Source: Marinobacter lipolyticus (GTDB lineage Bacteria > Pseudomonadota > Gammaproteobacteria > Pseudomonadales > Oleiphilaceae). From it: a DNA stretch of 64,000 nucleotides. Below the pieces are notes generated by a model that saw only the letters and a list, made by a program, of their open reading frames with translations, did not search any database and was not told where the DNA came from. The DNA lies in contig NZ_QTKT01000001.1 of NCBI RefSeq assembly GCF_018424605.1, forward strand, positions 434,001 to 498,000, in the 5' to 3' direction. Shown in pieces: positions 29,596 through 40,127 of the stretch (positions within the stretch are counted from its first letter, which is position 1; every line of letters starts with the position of its first letter). Position numbers and translations under genes: made by a program.

Positions 29596-32013
29596 ATGCA
29601 GAAACTGTCGACACGTCTCCAACGTTTCCGAACGGGGTCACCCCTGTCGTTCCGGCTACTCGCATGGATACTGCTGTTCAGCTCCCTGTTCACCGTGATC
29701 GCTTCCGCCATTCAGCTTTATCTCGATTACCGCAAGGATCTCACCCAGATTGACAATCGCATGGTGGTGGTGGAAACCGGCTATGCCTCCAGTCTGGCGC
29801 GGAGTCTATGGGCGCTTGATCAGAAATTGCTGCAAACCCAGATGGAAGGCATTCTCAGCCTGCCTGACGTAGTTCACTTGCGATTGCGGATAGAGCCTGA
29901 CTCCGAACTGGTGATGGGGAACATGCCGAGGGATTCCCGCACCACCTCCCATAGTTTCGATCTTGTGCATCAGGGCGACGAGATGTTCAAGCTCGGCGAA
30001 CTGACGGTGACCGCCGACCTCAATCGCGTCTACACGGACATGAAGCGCAAAGTGGGTCTGATTCTGGTGACCCAGTTCTTCAAGACGTTTCTGGTGTCGA
30101 TCCTGATCATCTGGATATTCCAGCATTTTGTCGCCCGCCACCTGTCGGCGATGGCCAACTACACGCGGGAGTTCTCCCTGACCAACCCGACCAGTCCGTT
30201 GCGCCTGGATCGCCCCGATACCCCGCTGAACCGCCGCGACGAGCTGGCCCAGGTCAGCGAGGCCATCAACCATATGCGCGAACGGCTCAATGAAGATGCC
30301 GCTCGCCAGGAACGTGATGCGGCGGAAATCCGCAAGTTCTCGAAAGCGATCGAACAGAGCCCGTCGTCGGTACTGATCTGCGATCGTCAATGGCGCATTG
30401 AGTTCGCCAATCAGAAGTTCACCCAGTTAACCGGATACGACGCCAGCAGCATTCTCGGCAAGCACCCGGGCGCGCTGTCCGATAACGCCATGGAACACCG
30501 CGAAACCCGGCACCTGTGGCAGTCCATCCGGCTTCAGGTTCAGCGCGTGGGGGTCTGGCAGGGCGAGGTGAACAGCGTCCGCCGTAACGGCGAACGCTTT
30601 TGGGAGCAGCTGATCGTTACCCCGATCAAGGATTCCAGCGGTGAAGCCACTGGGTATCTGATCCTCGGTGAAGACATCAGTATTCGCAAGCGCTACGAAC
30701 AGCAGCTGTTGCGGCAGGCCAATTACGACATCCTGACCGGCCTGCCAAACCGGATGCTCGCCCTGGACCGGCTGAAACTGGCGCTGGCTCAGGCCCGCAG
30801 GGAGAATTCCCTGGTGGGCGTGATGTTCCTGGATCTGGACAACTTCAAACACATCAACGACACCCTGGGCCACGATGCGGGCGACAACCTGCTGATTGAA
30901 GCCGCTCGCCGCATCTCCAGCTGTCTGCGGGGCACCAGCACGGTGGCGCGTCTGGGTGGCGACGAATTCCTGGTTATTCTGCCCGGGCTGGCCGGGCCCG
31001 AAGCCACCTCCCAGGTGGCGGAACGTATCCTGAAAACCTTCGAACCCGCCTACCTGCTGAATGGCCAGGAAGTCTTTGTCACCACCAGTATCGGTATTGC
31101 CATTTTCCCGACCGACTCCGATAACAGCGGAACCCTGCTCCAGCATGCGGATGCGGCGATGTATCAGGCCAAACACAAGGGCAAGAGCGCCTTTGCCCAC
31201 TTTGCGCCGGAGATGACGGAAGTCTCCCACGAACGCCTGCAGATGGAGTCCAGAATGCGCCGGGCGCTTGAGCTCAACGAGTTCGAGCTCTATTTCCAGC
31301 CTATTGTCCGCACCGACACCGGCGCCCTGTGTTCCGCCGAGGCTCTCCTGCGCTGGAACAACCCGAGCATGGGCATGGTCATGCCGGATCGCTTCATTCC
31401 CCTGGCGGAGGAAACCGGACTGATCATCCCCATCGGCGAGTGGGTACTCCATGAAGCCTGCCAGAAGGCGGTCCGCTGGCGCGAAGTCACGGGGACCGAT
31501 ATCGGCGTATCGGTTAACGTCTCACCCCGCCAGTTCCGCGACCGCGGGTTTACCGACGCCGTTATGAATGCGCTGAAAGAAAGCGGGCTTGCGCCCGAGA
31601 AGCTGGAGCTGGAAATTACTGAGCGGCTCATCCTCGACAACACCATTGAGACGGCGGATATCCTGAAGCAGCTTGATGCCGCCGGCATACGCTTATCGGT
31701 GGACGATTTCGGCACCGGTTATTCGGCGCTCAGTTACCTCAAGAGCTACCCGTTCGATACCCTGAAGATCGACAAGTCTTTCGTACAGGATGTCCTCAAG
31801 GAACAGGAAGACGCCTCGCTGGTGAAAGCCATCATCAATATGGCCCACAGCCTGGGACTCCACGTGATTGCGGAAGGCGTGGAAGAAGAAGCCCAGACCC
31901 ACTTCCTCCAGCAGCAGGGCTGCGACTACTCCCAGGGGTATTTCTACAGCCGCCCCGTTCCGGAGACTGAATTCGAAACATGGTTGCGCACCAACCATCG
32001 CGCAAGAGCCTGA
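29596..32013 (+). CDS. Membrane PAS-GGDEF-EAL cyclic-di-GMP protein
   Basis: An 805-aa two-pass membrane protein. TM1 (about 22-45) and TM2 (about 155-176) bracket a periplasmic sensor domain of about 110 residues. A HAMP-like linker and a PAS domain (about 245-360) follow. The GGDEF domain has an intact ARLGGDEFLV motif near residue 454, but the inhibitory I-site RxxD position reads RGTS, so product inhibition may be lost. The EAL domain keeps AEALLRW near residue 580 and DDFGTGYSALSYLKSYPFD. Both cyclase and phosphodiesterase activities look possible; which dominates cannot be told from sequence. It ends 22 bp before ackA. Confidence 0.93.
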   Translation: MQKLSTRLQRFRTGSPLSFRLLAWILLFSSLFTVIASAIQLYLDYRKDLTQIDNRMVVVETGYASSLARSLWALDQKLLQTQMEGILSLPDVVHLRLRIEPDSELVMGNMPRDSRTTSHSFDLVHQGDEMFKLGELTVTADLNRVYTDMKRKVGLILVTQFFKTFLVSILIIWIFQHFVARHLSAMANYTREFSLTNPTSPLRLDRPDTPLNRRDELAQVSEAINHMRERLNEDAARQERDAAEIRKFSKAIEQSPSSVLICDRQWRIEFANQKFTQLTGYDASSILGKHPGALSDNAMEHRETRHLWQSIRLQVQRVGVWQGEVNSVRRNGERFWEQLIVTPIKDSSGEATGYLILGEDISIRKRYEQQLLRQANYDILTGLPNRMLALDRLKLALAQARRENSLVGVMFLDLDNFKHINDTLGHDAGDNLLIEAARRISSCLRGTSTVARLGGDEFLVILPGLAGPEATSQVAERILKTFEPAYLLNGQEVFVTTSIGIAIFPTDSDNSGTLLQHADAAMYQAKHKGKSAFAHFAPEMTEVSHERLQMESRMRRALELNEFELYFQPIVRTDTGALCSAEALLRWNNPSMGMVMPDRFIPLAEETGLIIPIGEWVLHEACQKAVRWREVTGTDIGVSVNVSPRQFRDRGFTDAVMNALKESGLAPEKLELEITERLILDNTIETADILKQLDAAGIRLSVDDFGTGYSALSYLKSYPFDTLKIDKSFVQDVLKEQEDASLVKAIINMAHSLGLHVIAEGVEEEAQTHFLQQQGCDYSQGYFYSRPVPETEFETWLRTNHRARA

Positions 32014-32035
32014 CATTAGGAGAACCTCCCCTTCC

Positions 32036-33232
32036 ATGGACGACACCGTACTCGTCATCAATTGCGGCAGTTCATCACTGAAAGTGGCACTGTTTGACGC
32101 TGACATGAACAAACTCGGATCAGGACTGGCAGAACGACTTGGCAACTCCGATGCGTTTGCCGGCCTCTCCGGCGAACCGGAGCGCATCCCCCTCGCCAAC
32201 GGCGCCAGCCATAAGGATGCGCTGGAGGCGCTGATTGAAGCGTTTCGACAACGCAACCTGCTGAATGCCCAGCCAGCCGCCATCGGGCACCGTGTGGTGC
32301 ATGGGGGCGAGAGATTTCGCGAGGCGGCACGGGTCACGGACGACGTGATCGCGGCCATTGAACAGTGCGCAAGCCTTGCCCCGCTGCATAATCCGGTCAA
32401 TCTGGCCGGAATCGACGCCATCAGCGACTTGTTCCCCGACGTCCCTCAGGTCGTGGTATTCGACACCGCCTTTCATCAGACCTTACCCGAGTACGCCTAT
32501 CGCTACGCCCTGCCCGACCGGTTCTATCAGCAATGGGGTGTGCGGCGTTACGGTTTTCACGGCACCAGCCACAGCTTTATGGCCACCGAAAGCGCTCGCC
32601 GGCTCGGCAAGCCTCCGGAGTCCACCTCGATCATCTCGGCACACCTGGGCAATGGCTGCAGTATCACCGCCATCAGGGAGGGCGCCAGCGTGGACACCAG
32701 CATGGGGCTAACGCCGCTGGAGGGATTGGTGATGGGTACCCGCAGTGGCGATGTCGATCCGGGCCTGTTCGATTTTCTCGGCTCCAAAGGCATCAGCGCG
32801 GATGAAGTTCACCGGATACTCAATCACGAGAGTGGATTGCTGGGTATTTCGGGCCAGACCAACGACATGAGGTCGCTCTGTGAACTCGCCGAACAGGGCC
32901 ACCGGGCGTCCGCATTGGCCATCGAGGTGTTCTGCTTTCGACTGGCGCGGTACATTGGCGCCATGATGGCATCACTGGCTCATCTCGATGCTTTGGTGTT
33001 CACCGGCGGTATCGGCGAGAACAGCGCCCTGGTGCGCCATAAAACCCTGAGTCATCTGAGCCTGCCGGGGTTTTACGTTGACCGGGATCTTAACCAGAAT
33101 CACGGTCGCGCCAGCGACGGTCGGATTGACAGCGGCAACAGCCGCTTCGCGATCCTGGTCATTCCCACCGATGAAGAACTGGTCATTGCCAAAGCGGCGC
33201 GAGCCAAAGCCACGTCTGAACCACACCACTGA
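32036..33232 (+). CDS. ackA: Acetate kinase
   Basis: A 398-aa ASKHA-fold kinase that interconverts acetate plus ATP and acetyl phosphate plus ADP. Conserved segments are VINCGSSSLKVALFD at the N-terminus, HRVVHGGE, VFDTAFHQTLPE, YGFHGTSHSF, HLGNGCSITAI and FTGGIGENSALVR. The start gives MDDTVLVINCG; further in-frame upstream codons lie inside the GGDEF-EAL gene and are not used. GGAG lies slightly further upstream than usual. It forms an operon with pta. Confidence 0.95.
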   Translation: MDDTVLVINCGSSSLKVALFDADMNKLGSGLAERLGNSDAFAGLSGEPERIPLANGASHKDALEALIEAFRQRNLLNAQPAAIGHRVVHGGERFREAARVTDDVIAAIEQCASLAPLHNPVNLAGIDAISDLFPDVPQVVVFDTAFHQTLPEYAYRYALPDRFYQQWGVRRYGFHGTSHSFMATESARRLGKPPESTSIISAHLGNGCSITAIREGASVDTSMGLTPLEGLVMGTRSGDVDPGLFDFLGSKGISADEVHRILNHESGLLGISGQTNDMRSLCELAEQGHRASALAIEVFCFRLARYIGAMMASLAHLDALVFTGGIGENSALVRHKTLSHLSLPGFYVDRDLNQNHGRASDGRIDSGNSRFAILVIPTDEELVIAKAARAKATSEPHH

Positions 33233-33259
33233 TCAGGCACTACCCGAAAGGAATCCTTC

Positions 33260-35413
33260 ATGGCGAAAAGTCTTTTTATAGCGCCCACTTCCATGGACTC
33301 CGGCCTTACGTCCGTCTGTCTTGGTCTGCTCCGTGCCCTTGAGCGCGTGGGGGTCAGCGTGGGCTTCTACAAGCCGTTCAGCCAGTCCGTTCACCAGGGC
33401 GAGAGCCAGCATAATGAAGGCAAGGACACCTCGGTAAGCTTCGTGCGCGCTCGCAGCCATCTCGAGCCACCCGACCCGCTGGATCTCAGGGAAGCCCAGC
33501 AACTTCTCAATAAGGAAAAATCTGACCAGTTGATGGAAACCCTCGTTGGGGAGTACCAGAAAGTCGCCAAAACCGTTGATGTGGTGATCATAGAAGGGCT
33601 GGTGCCGGATCGGAGCGAGGCCTATATCGCCCGACTCAACGTCGAAGTGGCCCGTAACCTGGGCTCCGAAGTAATCCTGGTCAGCACCCCGAAAGACTGC
33701 ACACCCCAGCAACTGGACGAAGAGCTGGATTTCTCGGCGCGGCTGTTTGCCAACCCGTCGGACCCTGATGTTATTGGTGTCATCCTCAACAAGGTTGGCG
33801 AACCGGAGCGGTCCGAATTCACTCCTCGGGTCAATTCCGAGGCGTCGTCCGGCGACGTGGATTTTGCCACCCAGTGCAGTGTGTTCAGTGACGGCCGTTT
33901 TCGCCTGCTGGCCTGCATTCCATGGCAACCCGAACTACTGGCTGCGCGGGTGTCCGACATTGCCCGTGAGACCGGCATGCCCGTACTCTATGAGGGCCAG
34001 ATGCATTCACGACGGGTGCAGAAAGTGTCTGTGTGTGCCCGCACCATCCGCAACATGGTCGACACGCTCAGGCCTGGCACCCTGATGGTGACCCCCGGCG
34101 ACCGGGAAGACATCATCGTTGCCACCGCCGTCGCGGCCCTCAACGGTGTACCGCTGGCCGGGCTCATGCTGACCGGCGGGCTGATGCCGGATGATCGCGT
34201 CATTGATCTGTGCCGGCGGGCCCTTGATACCGGGCTACCCGTACTGAGGGCCGACAGCAACACTTATGAGACGGCGCACCAGCTCGCCAACCTGTCGAAC
34301 GCCATCCCCATTGACGATCCGGACCGCATTGACCGGGCGATGGAAGCCGTCGCAACACGGGTGGACACTGACTGGCTGCAGGAACACCTGAAAGTACAAC
34401 GGCAGAACCGCCTGGCGCCACCGGCGTTTCGCTATCTGCTATCGGAACGCGCCAGGGCTGCCGACAAGCGGATTGTGCTCCCGGAAGGCAACGAACCGCG
34501 TACGGTGCAGGCCGCAATCATCTGCCATCAGCGCGGGCTGGCCAAGTGCGCCCTGATCGGTGACCCGGCCGACATCCGCAACGTGGCCAGCTCCCAGGGG
34601 CTCGAGTTACCGGAAGACATCGAGATCATCGAGCCCGCCAAGGACCGGGAAAAATACGTCAATGCGATGGTGGAGCTACGCAAGCACAAGGGCCTGACCA
34701 CTGACATGGCGGATGCCATGCTGGAAGACAATGTGGTGCTGGGGACCATGATGGTGGCGATGGACGAGGCCGACGGCCTGGTATCCGGTGCCATTCACAC
34801 CACAGCGAACACCGTGCGCCCCGCACTTCAGCTCATCAAGACACACGACAATGCCAGGGTGGTGTCTTCGGTGTTTTTCATGCTTCTGCCCCAGCAGGTG
34901 GTGGTGTACGGGGACTGCGCCATCAATCCGGACCCGAACGCAGAAGAACTGGCGGACATTGCCATTCAGAGTGCCGAGTCAGCCGAGGCGTTCGGGATCG
35001 AACCCATCGTCGCGATGATCAGTTACAGCACCGGGGAATCCGGCAGTGGGCAGGATGTGGAGAAAGTCAGAGAAGCCACGCGAATTGCCCGGGAACGGCG
35101 ACCGGACCTGCTCATCGATGGCCCGCTGCAGTATGACGCCGCGGCCATTGAAAGTGTTGGCAAGAGCAAAGCCCCGGACAGCAAGGTCGCCGGGCGTGCC
35201 ACGGTGTTTATTTTTCCGGATCTGAACACCGGCAACACCACCTACAAGGCCGTACAGCGCAGCGCCAACGTGGTCAGCATTGGGCCGATGTTACAGGGCC
35301 TGAAAAAGCCGGTGAACGACCTGTCCCGCGGCGCTCAGGTGGAAGACATAGTATTCACGATTGCCATCACAGCGGTGCAGGCAAAGCAGGTGGCGGATGC
35401 GGGGCGGGACTGA
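33260..35413 (+). CDS. pta: Phosphate acetyltransferase, long form
   Basis: A 717-aa enzyme that makes acetyl phosphate from acetyl-CoA and phosphate. The N-terminal half is a dethiobiotin-synthetase-like P-loop-related domain (KSLFIAPTSMDSGLTSVCLG) followed by a DRTGG domain. The catalytic phosphotransacetylase domain begins near residue 395 (RIVLPEGNEPRTVQAA) and includes GAIHTTANTVRPALQLIK and FPDLNTGNTTYKAVQRS. The regulatory N-terminal half marks the long proteobacterial form. It follows ackA by 27 bp. Confidence 0.95.
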   Translation: MAKSLFIAPTSMDSGLTSVCLGLLRALERVGVSVGFYKPFSQSVHQGESQHNEGKDTSVSFVRARSHLEPPDPLDLREAQQLLNKEKSDQLMETLVGEYQKVAKTVDVVIIEGLVPDRSEAYIARLNVEVARNLGSEVILVSTPKDCTPQQLDEELDFSARLFANPSDPDVIGVILNKVGEPERSEFTPRVNSEASSGDVDFATQCSVFSDGRFRLLACIPWQPELLAARVSDIARETGMPVLYEGQMHSRRVQKVSVCARTIRNMVDTLRPGTLMVTPGDREDIIVATAVAALNGVPLAGLMLTGGLMPDDRVIDLCRRALDTGLPVLRADSNTYETAHQLANLSNAIPIDDPDRIDRAMEAVATRVDTDWLQEHLKVQRQNRLAPPAFRYLLSERARAADKRIVLPEGNEPRTVQAAIICHQRGLAKCALIGDPADIRNVASSQGLELPEDIEIIEPAKDREKYVNAMVELRKHKGLTTDMADAMLEDNVVLGTMMVAMDEADGLVSGAIHTTANTVRPALQLIKTHDNARVVSSVFFMLLPQQVVVYGDCAINPDPNAEELADIAIQSAESAEAFGIEPIVAMISYSTGESGSGQDVEKVREATRIARERRPDLLIDGPLQYDAAAIESVGKSKAPDSKVAGRATVFIFPDLNTGNTTYKAVQRSANVVSIGPMLQGLKKPVNDLSRGAQVEDIVFTIAITAVQAKQVADAGRD

Positions 35414-35446
35414 GCCCCGCCTTTCAGGAAGGCATTTTGCCGCCGC

Positions 35447-36868
35447 TCAGCGCTTCTTGCTCTTCATCCGCGGCTTCTTCGTGCGCCTGCCAGCCTTGAG
35501 ATCGTTGTCTTTCTTGACCTTCTGGCGTGGCGTCAGGCGGTCCACCTTGCCGGCAAACGGGTTCTCGCTGGAGCGGAACTCAAAGCGGATGGGAGAGCCG
35601 GTAACGCTCAGCACCTTGCGGAAGGTGTTTTCAAGGTAGCGCTTGTAGGAACCGGGAAGCGCATCCGTCTGGTTGCCGTGAACCACAATCACCGGCGGAT
35701 TGGATCCACCCTGGTGGGCGTACCGAAGCTTGATACGCCGCCCGTGAACCATCGGCGGCTGGTGCTGGGCGATGGCGTCCTGCAGTATCGCCGTCAGCCG
35801 GTTGGTCGGCCACTTCGCCATGGCCGACTCATAACACGCCTGCACCGAGCCGTACATCACTCCGACTCCGGAGCCGTGCAACGCCGAAATATAGTGCTTG
35901 TCGGCGTAATCAAGGAAGTCGAGGCGACGCTGAACCTGTTCCTTTACCCGCGCGCGGTCTTCCGCATCCATGCCGTCCCATTTGTTGACGGCAATGACAA
36001 GCGAGCGGCCGGCATCCAGCACGAACCCAATCAGGTGGAGGTCCTGGTCCACCAGCCCTTCGCGGGCGTCTATGACCAGAATGACCACGTGGGCGTCGTC
36101 GATTGCCTGCAGCGTTTTGATGATGGAAAATTTTTCCACCGCTTCGCTGACGTTCTTGCGACGCCGCACACCGGCGGTATCGATCAGCGTGTACTGGGCA
36201 TCCTGGCGTTCGTAGGGAATATAGACGCTGTCACGGGTGGTGCCGGGCATGTCGTACACCACCACGCGATCCTCGCCCAACATCCGGTTAACCAGCGTTG
36301 ATTTGCCGACGTTCGGACGACCGACAATCCCGATACGAATACCCGGGTACCGCTCGGCGCGGTCCTGCTCTTCCCTCTCCTCTTCCGAGGGCAGCAGTTC
36401 CTCGAGCATTGACCGGATACCACGGTTGTGGGAAGCCGCAATCAGAAAGGTGGAGTCGTAGCCAAGACGGTAAAAATCCGCGGCCGCGATATCCGGGTCC
36501 TGGCCGTCGGTTTTGTTGACTACCAGATGCGCCCGCTTTCCGGTTTTCCGAAGGTGATCGGCGATCTGCTCGTCACCAGAGGTGAGGCCGGCCCGGCCGT
36601 CCACCAGGAAAAGGACGATATCGGCCTCTTCAACCGCCTGCAGCGACTGACGCGCCATTTCCGCATCCAGACCTTCCTCGTCACCGGTAAGACCACCGGT
36701 ATCGATAACAATGAACCGCTGGCCCTCATATGTGCCCTCGCCGTATTTCCGGTCACGGGTCAGCCCGGGGAAATCCGCAACCAGGGCATCCCGGGACCGC
36801 GTCATCTGATTGAAAAGCGTCGATTTACCGACATTAGGGCGGCCGACAAGGGCAATTACAGGGGTCAT
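35447..36868 (-). CDS. der: Ribosome biogenesis GTPase Der (EngA)
   Basis: A 473-aa tandem GTPase. G-domain 1 has [16 protein letters not shown] and NKTDG. G-domain 2 has [24 protein letters not shown] and NKWDG. The C-terminal KH-like domain ends in a very basic tail ([13 protein letters not shown]). Der acts in assembly of the 50S ribosomal subunit. It lies 55 bp downstream of bamB and is the last gene of a long minus-strand series. Confidence 0.96.
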   Translation of the reverse strand: MTPVIALVGRPNVGKSTLFNQMTRSRDALVADFPGLTRDRKYGEGTYEGQRFIVIDTGGLTGDEEGLDAEMARQSLQAVEEADIVLFLVDGRAGLTSGDEQIADHLRKTGKRAHLVVNKTDGQDPDIAAADFYRLGYDSTFLIAASHNRGIRSMLEELLPSEEEREEQDRAERYPGIRIGIVGRPNVGKSTLVNRMLGEDRVVVYDMPGTTRDSVYIPYERQDAQYTLIDTAGVRRRKNVSEAVEKFSIIKTLQAIDDAHVVILVIDAREGLVDQDLHLIGFVLDAGRSLVIAVNKWDGMDAEDRARVKEQVQRRLDFLDYADKHYISALHGSGVGVMYGSVQACYESAMAKWPTNRLTAILQDAIAQHQPPMVHGRRIKLRYAHQGGSNPPVIVVHGNQTDALPGSYKRYLENTFRKVLSVTGSPIRFEFRSSENPFAGKVDRLTPRQKVKKDNDLKAGRRTKKPRMKSKKR

Positions 36869-36923
36869 AGTGTTCCGCTACAAGAGATTGACCGGGCCCT
36901 CATGGACCCGGGTGGGAAAACGA

Positions 36924-38099
36924 TCAGTCGTCGTTTTCCCGGAGTTCGAGCACGCTCAGTTTACCGCTGTTCCCGAAAACCAGCAGATTGCCATTGCGAA
37001 GGCGTTGCGCAGGCACGCGCAGGCCATCGTCGTCAAATTCCAGTTGGCCCTGCAATGAACCATCCTCAAGCGCCATCATATGAATATAGCCCTCGAAGTC
37101 GCCCACCAGCAGATAATCATCATACACCACCGGTTGTGTCGTCTGGCGCCACGAGAGCCTGTCCTGAGTCCATAGCTCCCGGCGGTCCGCGCCCCGGTAT
37201 GCAATGATGTCGCCGTTGGCCGACGAGACGTAGATATTGCCCGCCCCGATCATCGGAGAGTGCAGGCTCGACGCTGCGCGACTCCAGATCTCATCGCCGT
37301 TTCGCAGGTCCACCAACGCCAGTTTACCCTGGTAGCCAACCACCAGGGCGGCACTCTCGAGGATCAGCGGCTGGCTGGTGATATCCACCAGGCGCTCGAG
37401 CTCGGTGCGGCCCTGAGGCTCCCCGACTTCGTATTGCCACAGCGGCTGACCGGTTTCCGCCGACAGCGCCATCAGCTTGCCGTTGGTAAAACCGGCCAGA
37501 ACCAGCTCAGTTCCCACCAGCGGCGGAGCGGCAGCACGGATCGACAGCACCGGCACCACACCATCGTACTGCCAGGTCAGCTCGCCCGTTGCGGTTGCAA
37601 ACGCCAGCACTTTACCGTCGATGGTCTGAACAACCACCACGTTGCCGTTGGACTGGGGAGTGGCCAGCACCTCGTTGGGCAGGGCTGTCTCCCAGAGCAC
37701 TTCACCGTCGTTGCGGGAAAGCCCCAGAAGTTTGGCATCCCGGGTTACCAGATAGAGCTGCTCACGATCACCGCCCACCCCGGCGAAGATCTGTTCGTCC
37801 AGATCCTGATACCAGTCCACTTTGCCATTTTCCGCCTGCACCGCATAAACGTCGCCGTTGGCGGCGGCCGCGTAGATCACCTCCCCGGTATTGAGTGGTG
37901 TCAGGTACAGAAACTGGTCACCATGGCCATTGCCCACGTCCATGGTCCATACCGATTCCAGTTCGACGGTCGAACTTATATCTGGTACCGGAGCCGGCTC
38001 CTCGATGGGTTCTTTAGTACTGCAGCCGGCAAGGATCATCGCCAACAGCGATGTCGCAACCAGACTGCCCCGTGATGACCGGTCAGCCAACCAGCGCAT
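36924..38099 (-). CDS. bamB: Outer-membrane assembly lipoprotein BamB
   Basis: A 391-aa protein. It has a lipoprotein signal peptide with the lipobox LAGC (cysteine near residue 26) and then an eight-bladed PQQ-type beta-propeller with repeats such as GEVLWETALPNEVLATPQS and GQPLWQYEVGEPQG. BamB supports beta-barrel protein insertion by BamA. Its ATG overlaps the stop of the preceding yfgM-like gene by one base (TGATG). Confidence 0.95.
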   Translation of the reverse strand: MRWLADRSSRGSLVATSLLAMILAGCSTKEPIEEPAPVPDISSTVELESVWTMDVGNGHGDQFLYLTPLNTGEVIYAAAANGDVYAVQAENGKVDWYQDLDEQIFAGVGGDREQLYLVTRDAKLLGLSRNDGEVLWETALPNEVLATPQSNGNVVVVQTIDGKVLAFATATGELTWQYDGVVPVLSIRAAAPPLVGTELVLAGFTNGKLMALSAETGQPLWQYEVGEPQGRTELERLVDITSQPLILESAALVVGYQGKLALVDLRNGDEIWSRAASSLHSPMIGAGNIYVSSANGDIIAYRGADRRELWTQDRLSWRQTTQPVVYDDYLLVGDFEGYIHMMALEDGSLQGQLEFDDDGLRVPAQRLRNGNLLVFGNSGKLSVLELRENDD

Positions 38100-38755
38100 C
38101 AGGCACCCCCTTGCACGCCGAGGTCCGACAGCTTCAGTTCCAGAACGCCGCTGCGGCCCTGACTGCTCTGCTCTCGCGCCGCCAGATAAGCTTCACGTGC
38201 GCCGTCGCGATCACCCTGCGCCAGCAGGATGTCGCCTCTGAGTTCGGAATAAATCGCCGCAAAGGCGTCCGAATCACCGCCCTGCTCCAGGGTGGCGAGC
38301 GCCTGATCGTACTGTTCCGCCGCGAACTGGGCGCGGGCAAGACGGTTACGGATCACAAATGACAAGGCATCGCCAGCCTCCACTTTGCTCTGCGCCCATT
38401 GCAGTGATTCAATGGCCGCCGGGGCGTCGTTCTCATCCATCAGTTGCTGACGGGCCAGCAGCAACATGCCATAAATGGCGTAGGTGCTGTCGGCAAACTC
38501 TTCCTTCAGATTGTCTGCTACAAACGCCACGGTCTCGGCGCGGTTCTCATCAGACTCATCCCCAAAGGCATTGAGCAGGTTTGCAAACTGGGAGGCTGCC
38601 TCAGTGCGCTGCTGTTGCTGATGGCTCTGCCAGGCCTGCCAGCCAAACACGATGGCCAGAGCAGCGGCGATACCGATCAAGAGTGAACTGCCGTTCTTCT
38701 TCCACCAGTCCTTGATCGCCTGAACCTGTTCTTCCTCGGTGCGCATTTCAGCCAT
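38099..38755 (-). CDS. YfgM-like TPR membrane protein
   Basis: A 218-aa protein with one N-terminal transmembrane helix (GSSLLIGIAAALAIVFGWQA, about residues 21-40) and a periplasmic TPR-like domain. The start is the ATG giving MAEMRTEEEQVQAIKDWWKK with AGGAG close upstream. YfgM-type proteins (ancillary SecYEG translocon subunit) associate with PpiD and the Sec translocon. The location between hisS and bamB is the same as in many gammaproteobacteria. Confidence 0.9.
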   Translation of the reverse strand: MAEMRTEEEQVQAIKDWWKKNGSSLLIGIAAALAIVFGWQAWQSHQQQQRTEAASQFANLLNAFGDESDENRAETVAFVADNLKEEFADSTYAIYGMLLLARQQLMDENDAPAAIESLQWAQSKVEAGDALSFVIRNRLARAQFAAEQYDQALATLEQGGDSDAFAAIYSELRGDILLAQGDRDGAREAYLAAREQSSQGRSGVLELKLSDLGVQGGA

Positions 38756-38804
38756 GATGACTCCTGTAATAAGCGTTGTTATAGGTATTCCGGCTACGCC
38801 CTGA

Positions 38805-40085
38805 TCAGGCGCCCAGTATAGGTATGAGTGTTGTGGCGAGCTCAGCCTGTGCCAACGACTGCTGGGGCTCATCAGAGCGCAGCGGCTTCAGGCCGACCGT
38901 CGCAGTGTCGATCTCGTTGTCGCCGAGGATGACCGCGTAGCGGGCACCGCTGCGGTCCGCCTTTTTCATCTGGCTTTTAAAGCTGCCACCACCACAATGC
39001 GTCACAATCTTCGCGGCCGGCATGGCGGTTCGAAGGGTCTCGGCAAGTGCCAGTGCAGCGGGCACGGCGCGGTCTCCCAGCGCCGTAACATAGACGTCTG
39101 CATCGTTGTTCACGCCCGGCGGTACCAGGTCCAGGGTTTCCAGCAGGAGAATCAGACGCTCAAGCCCCATGGCAAAGCCCACAGCATCGGTCGGTTTCCC
39201 CCCAAGCTGCTCCACCAGACCGTCGTAGCGGCCACCCGCGCACACCGTACCCTGCGCGCCCAGGCTGTCGGTAATCCATTCGAAGACGGTTTTGCCATAG
39301 TAATCAAGCCCACGGACGAGGCGGGGATTGACGGTGTAGCGGATACCTGCCGCGTCGAGCAATTCACGAAGCCGGCGAAAATGCGCCAGGGATTCGTCGT
39401 CGAGGTAGTCATCGAGCTTGGGCGCATCGGTCAGCAGAGCCTGGGTATCCGGGTTCTTGCTGTCGAGAATCCGCAACGGATTGCTTTCCAGACGGCGCTG
39501 GCTGTCAGCGTCGAGGCGGTCGCGGAACCCGGACAGGTATTCCACCAGAGCTTCCCGGTAGGCCCGCCGTGCGGCCGAGGTTCCGATCGAGTTGATCTCC
39601 AGACGCGTGTGATCCGCCAGGCCCAGCTCTTGCCAGAGTCGCGCGGTAAGGATCAGCAGCTCCGCATCGATGTCCGGACCGCTCATACCGAAGCATTCCA
39701 CGCCGATCTGATGGAACTGGCGGTAACGACCTTTTTGCGGACGTTCATGGCGGAACATCGGGCCGGTGTACCAGAGTCTCTGGGTCTGGTTGAACAGCAG
39801 GCCGTGTTCCTCGGCGGCGCGGACACAGCCCGCCGTTCCCTCGGGCCGGAGCGTCAGGCTGTCGCCGTTGCGGTCCTCGAAGGTGTACATCTCTTTTTCG
39901 ACGATGTCCGTCACTTCGCCAATCGAGCGTTTGAACAGATCGGTCTGCTCGACGATAGGCATACGGATCTCCCGGTAACCGTAGCCGGAAAGTACCTTGC
40001 GGACCTTCGCTTCGACGAACTGCCAGATGGGAGTCTGTTCCGGCAGGATATCGTTCATCCCGCGAATTGCCTGAATCTTAGCCAA
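38805..40085 (-). CDS. hisS: Histidyl-tRNA synthetase
   Basis: A 426-aa class II aminoacyl-tRNA synthetase. It has the N-terminal [14 protein letters not shown], motif 2 region [16 protein letters not shown], the histidine-specific [15 protein letters not shown], and motif 3 [10 protein letters not shown]. The C-terminal anticodon-binding domain covers about residues 330-426. The start is a TTG codon with AAGGG 6 bases upstream, which may modestly lower expression. It lies between ispG and the yfgM-like gene. Confidence 0.96.
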   Translation of the reverse strand: MAKIQAIRGMNDILPEQTPIWQFVEAKVRKVLSGYGYREIRMPIVEQTDLFKRSIGEVTDIVEKEMYTFEDRNGDSLTLRPEGTAGCVRAAEEHGLLFNQTQRLWYTGPMFRHERPQKGRYRQFHQIGVECFGMSGPDIDAELLILTARLWQELGLADHTRLEINSIGTSAARRAYREALVEYLSGFRDRLDADSQRRLESNPLRILDSKNPDTQALLTDAPKLDDYLDDESLAHFRRLRELLDAAGIRYTVNPRLVRGLDYYGKTVFEWITDSLGAQGTVCAGGRYDGLVEQLGGKPTDAVGFAMGLERLILLLETLDLVPPGVNNDADVYVTALGDRAVPAALALAETLRTAMPAAKIVTHCGGGSFKSQMKKADRSGARYAVILGDNEIDTATVGLKPLRSDEPQQSLAQAELATTLIPILGA

Positions 40086-40127
40086 GTTAAACCCTTAATC
40101 TCGAATCTTTGGTCAGGATGCGACCGG

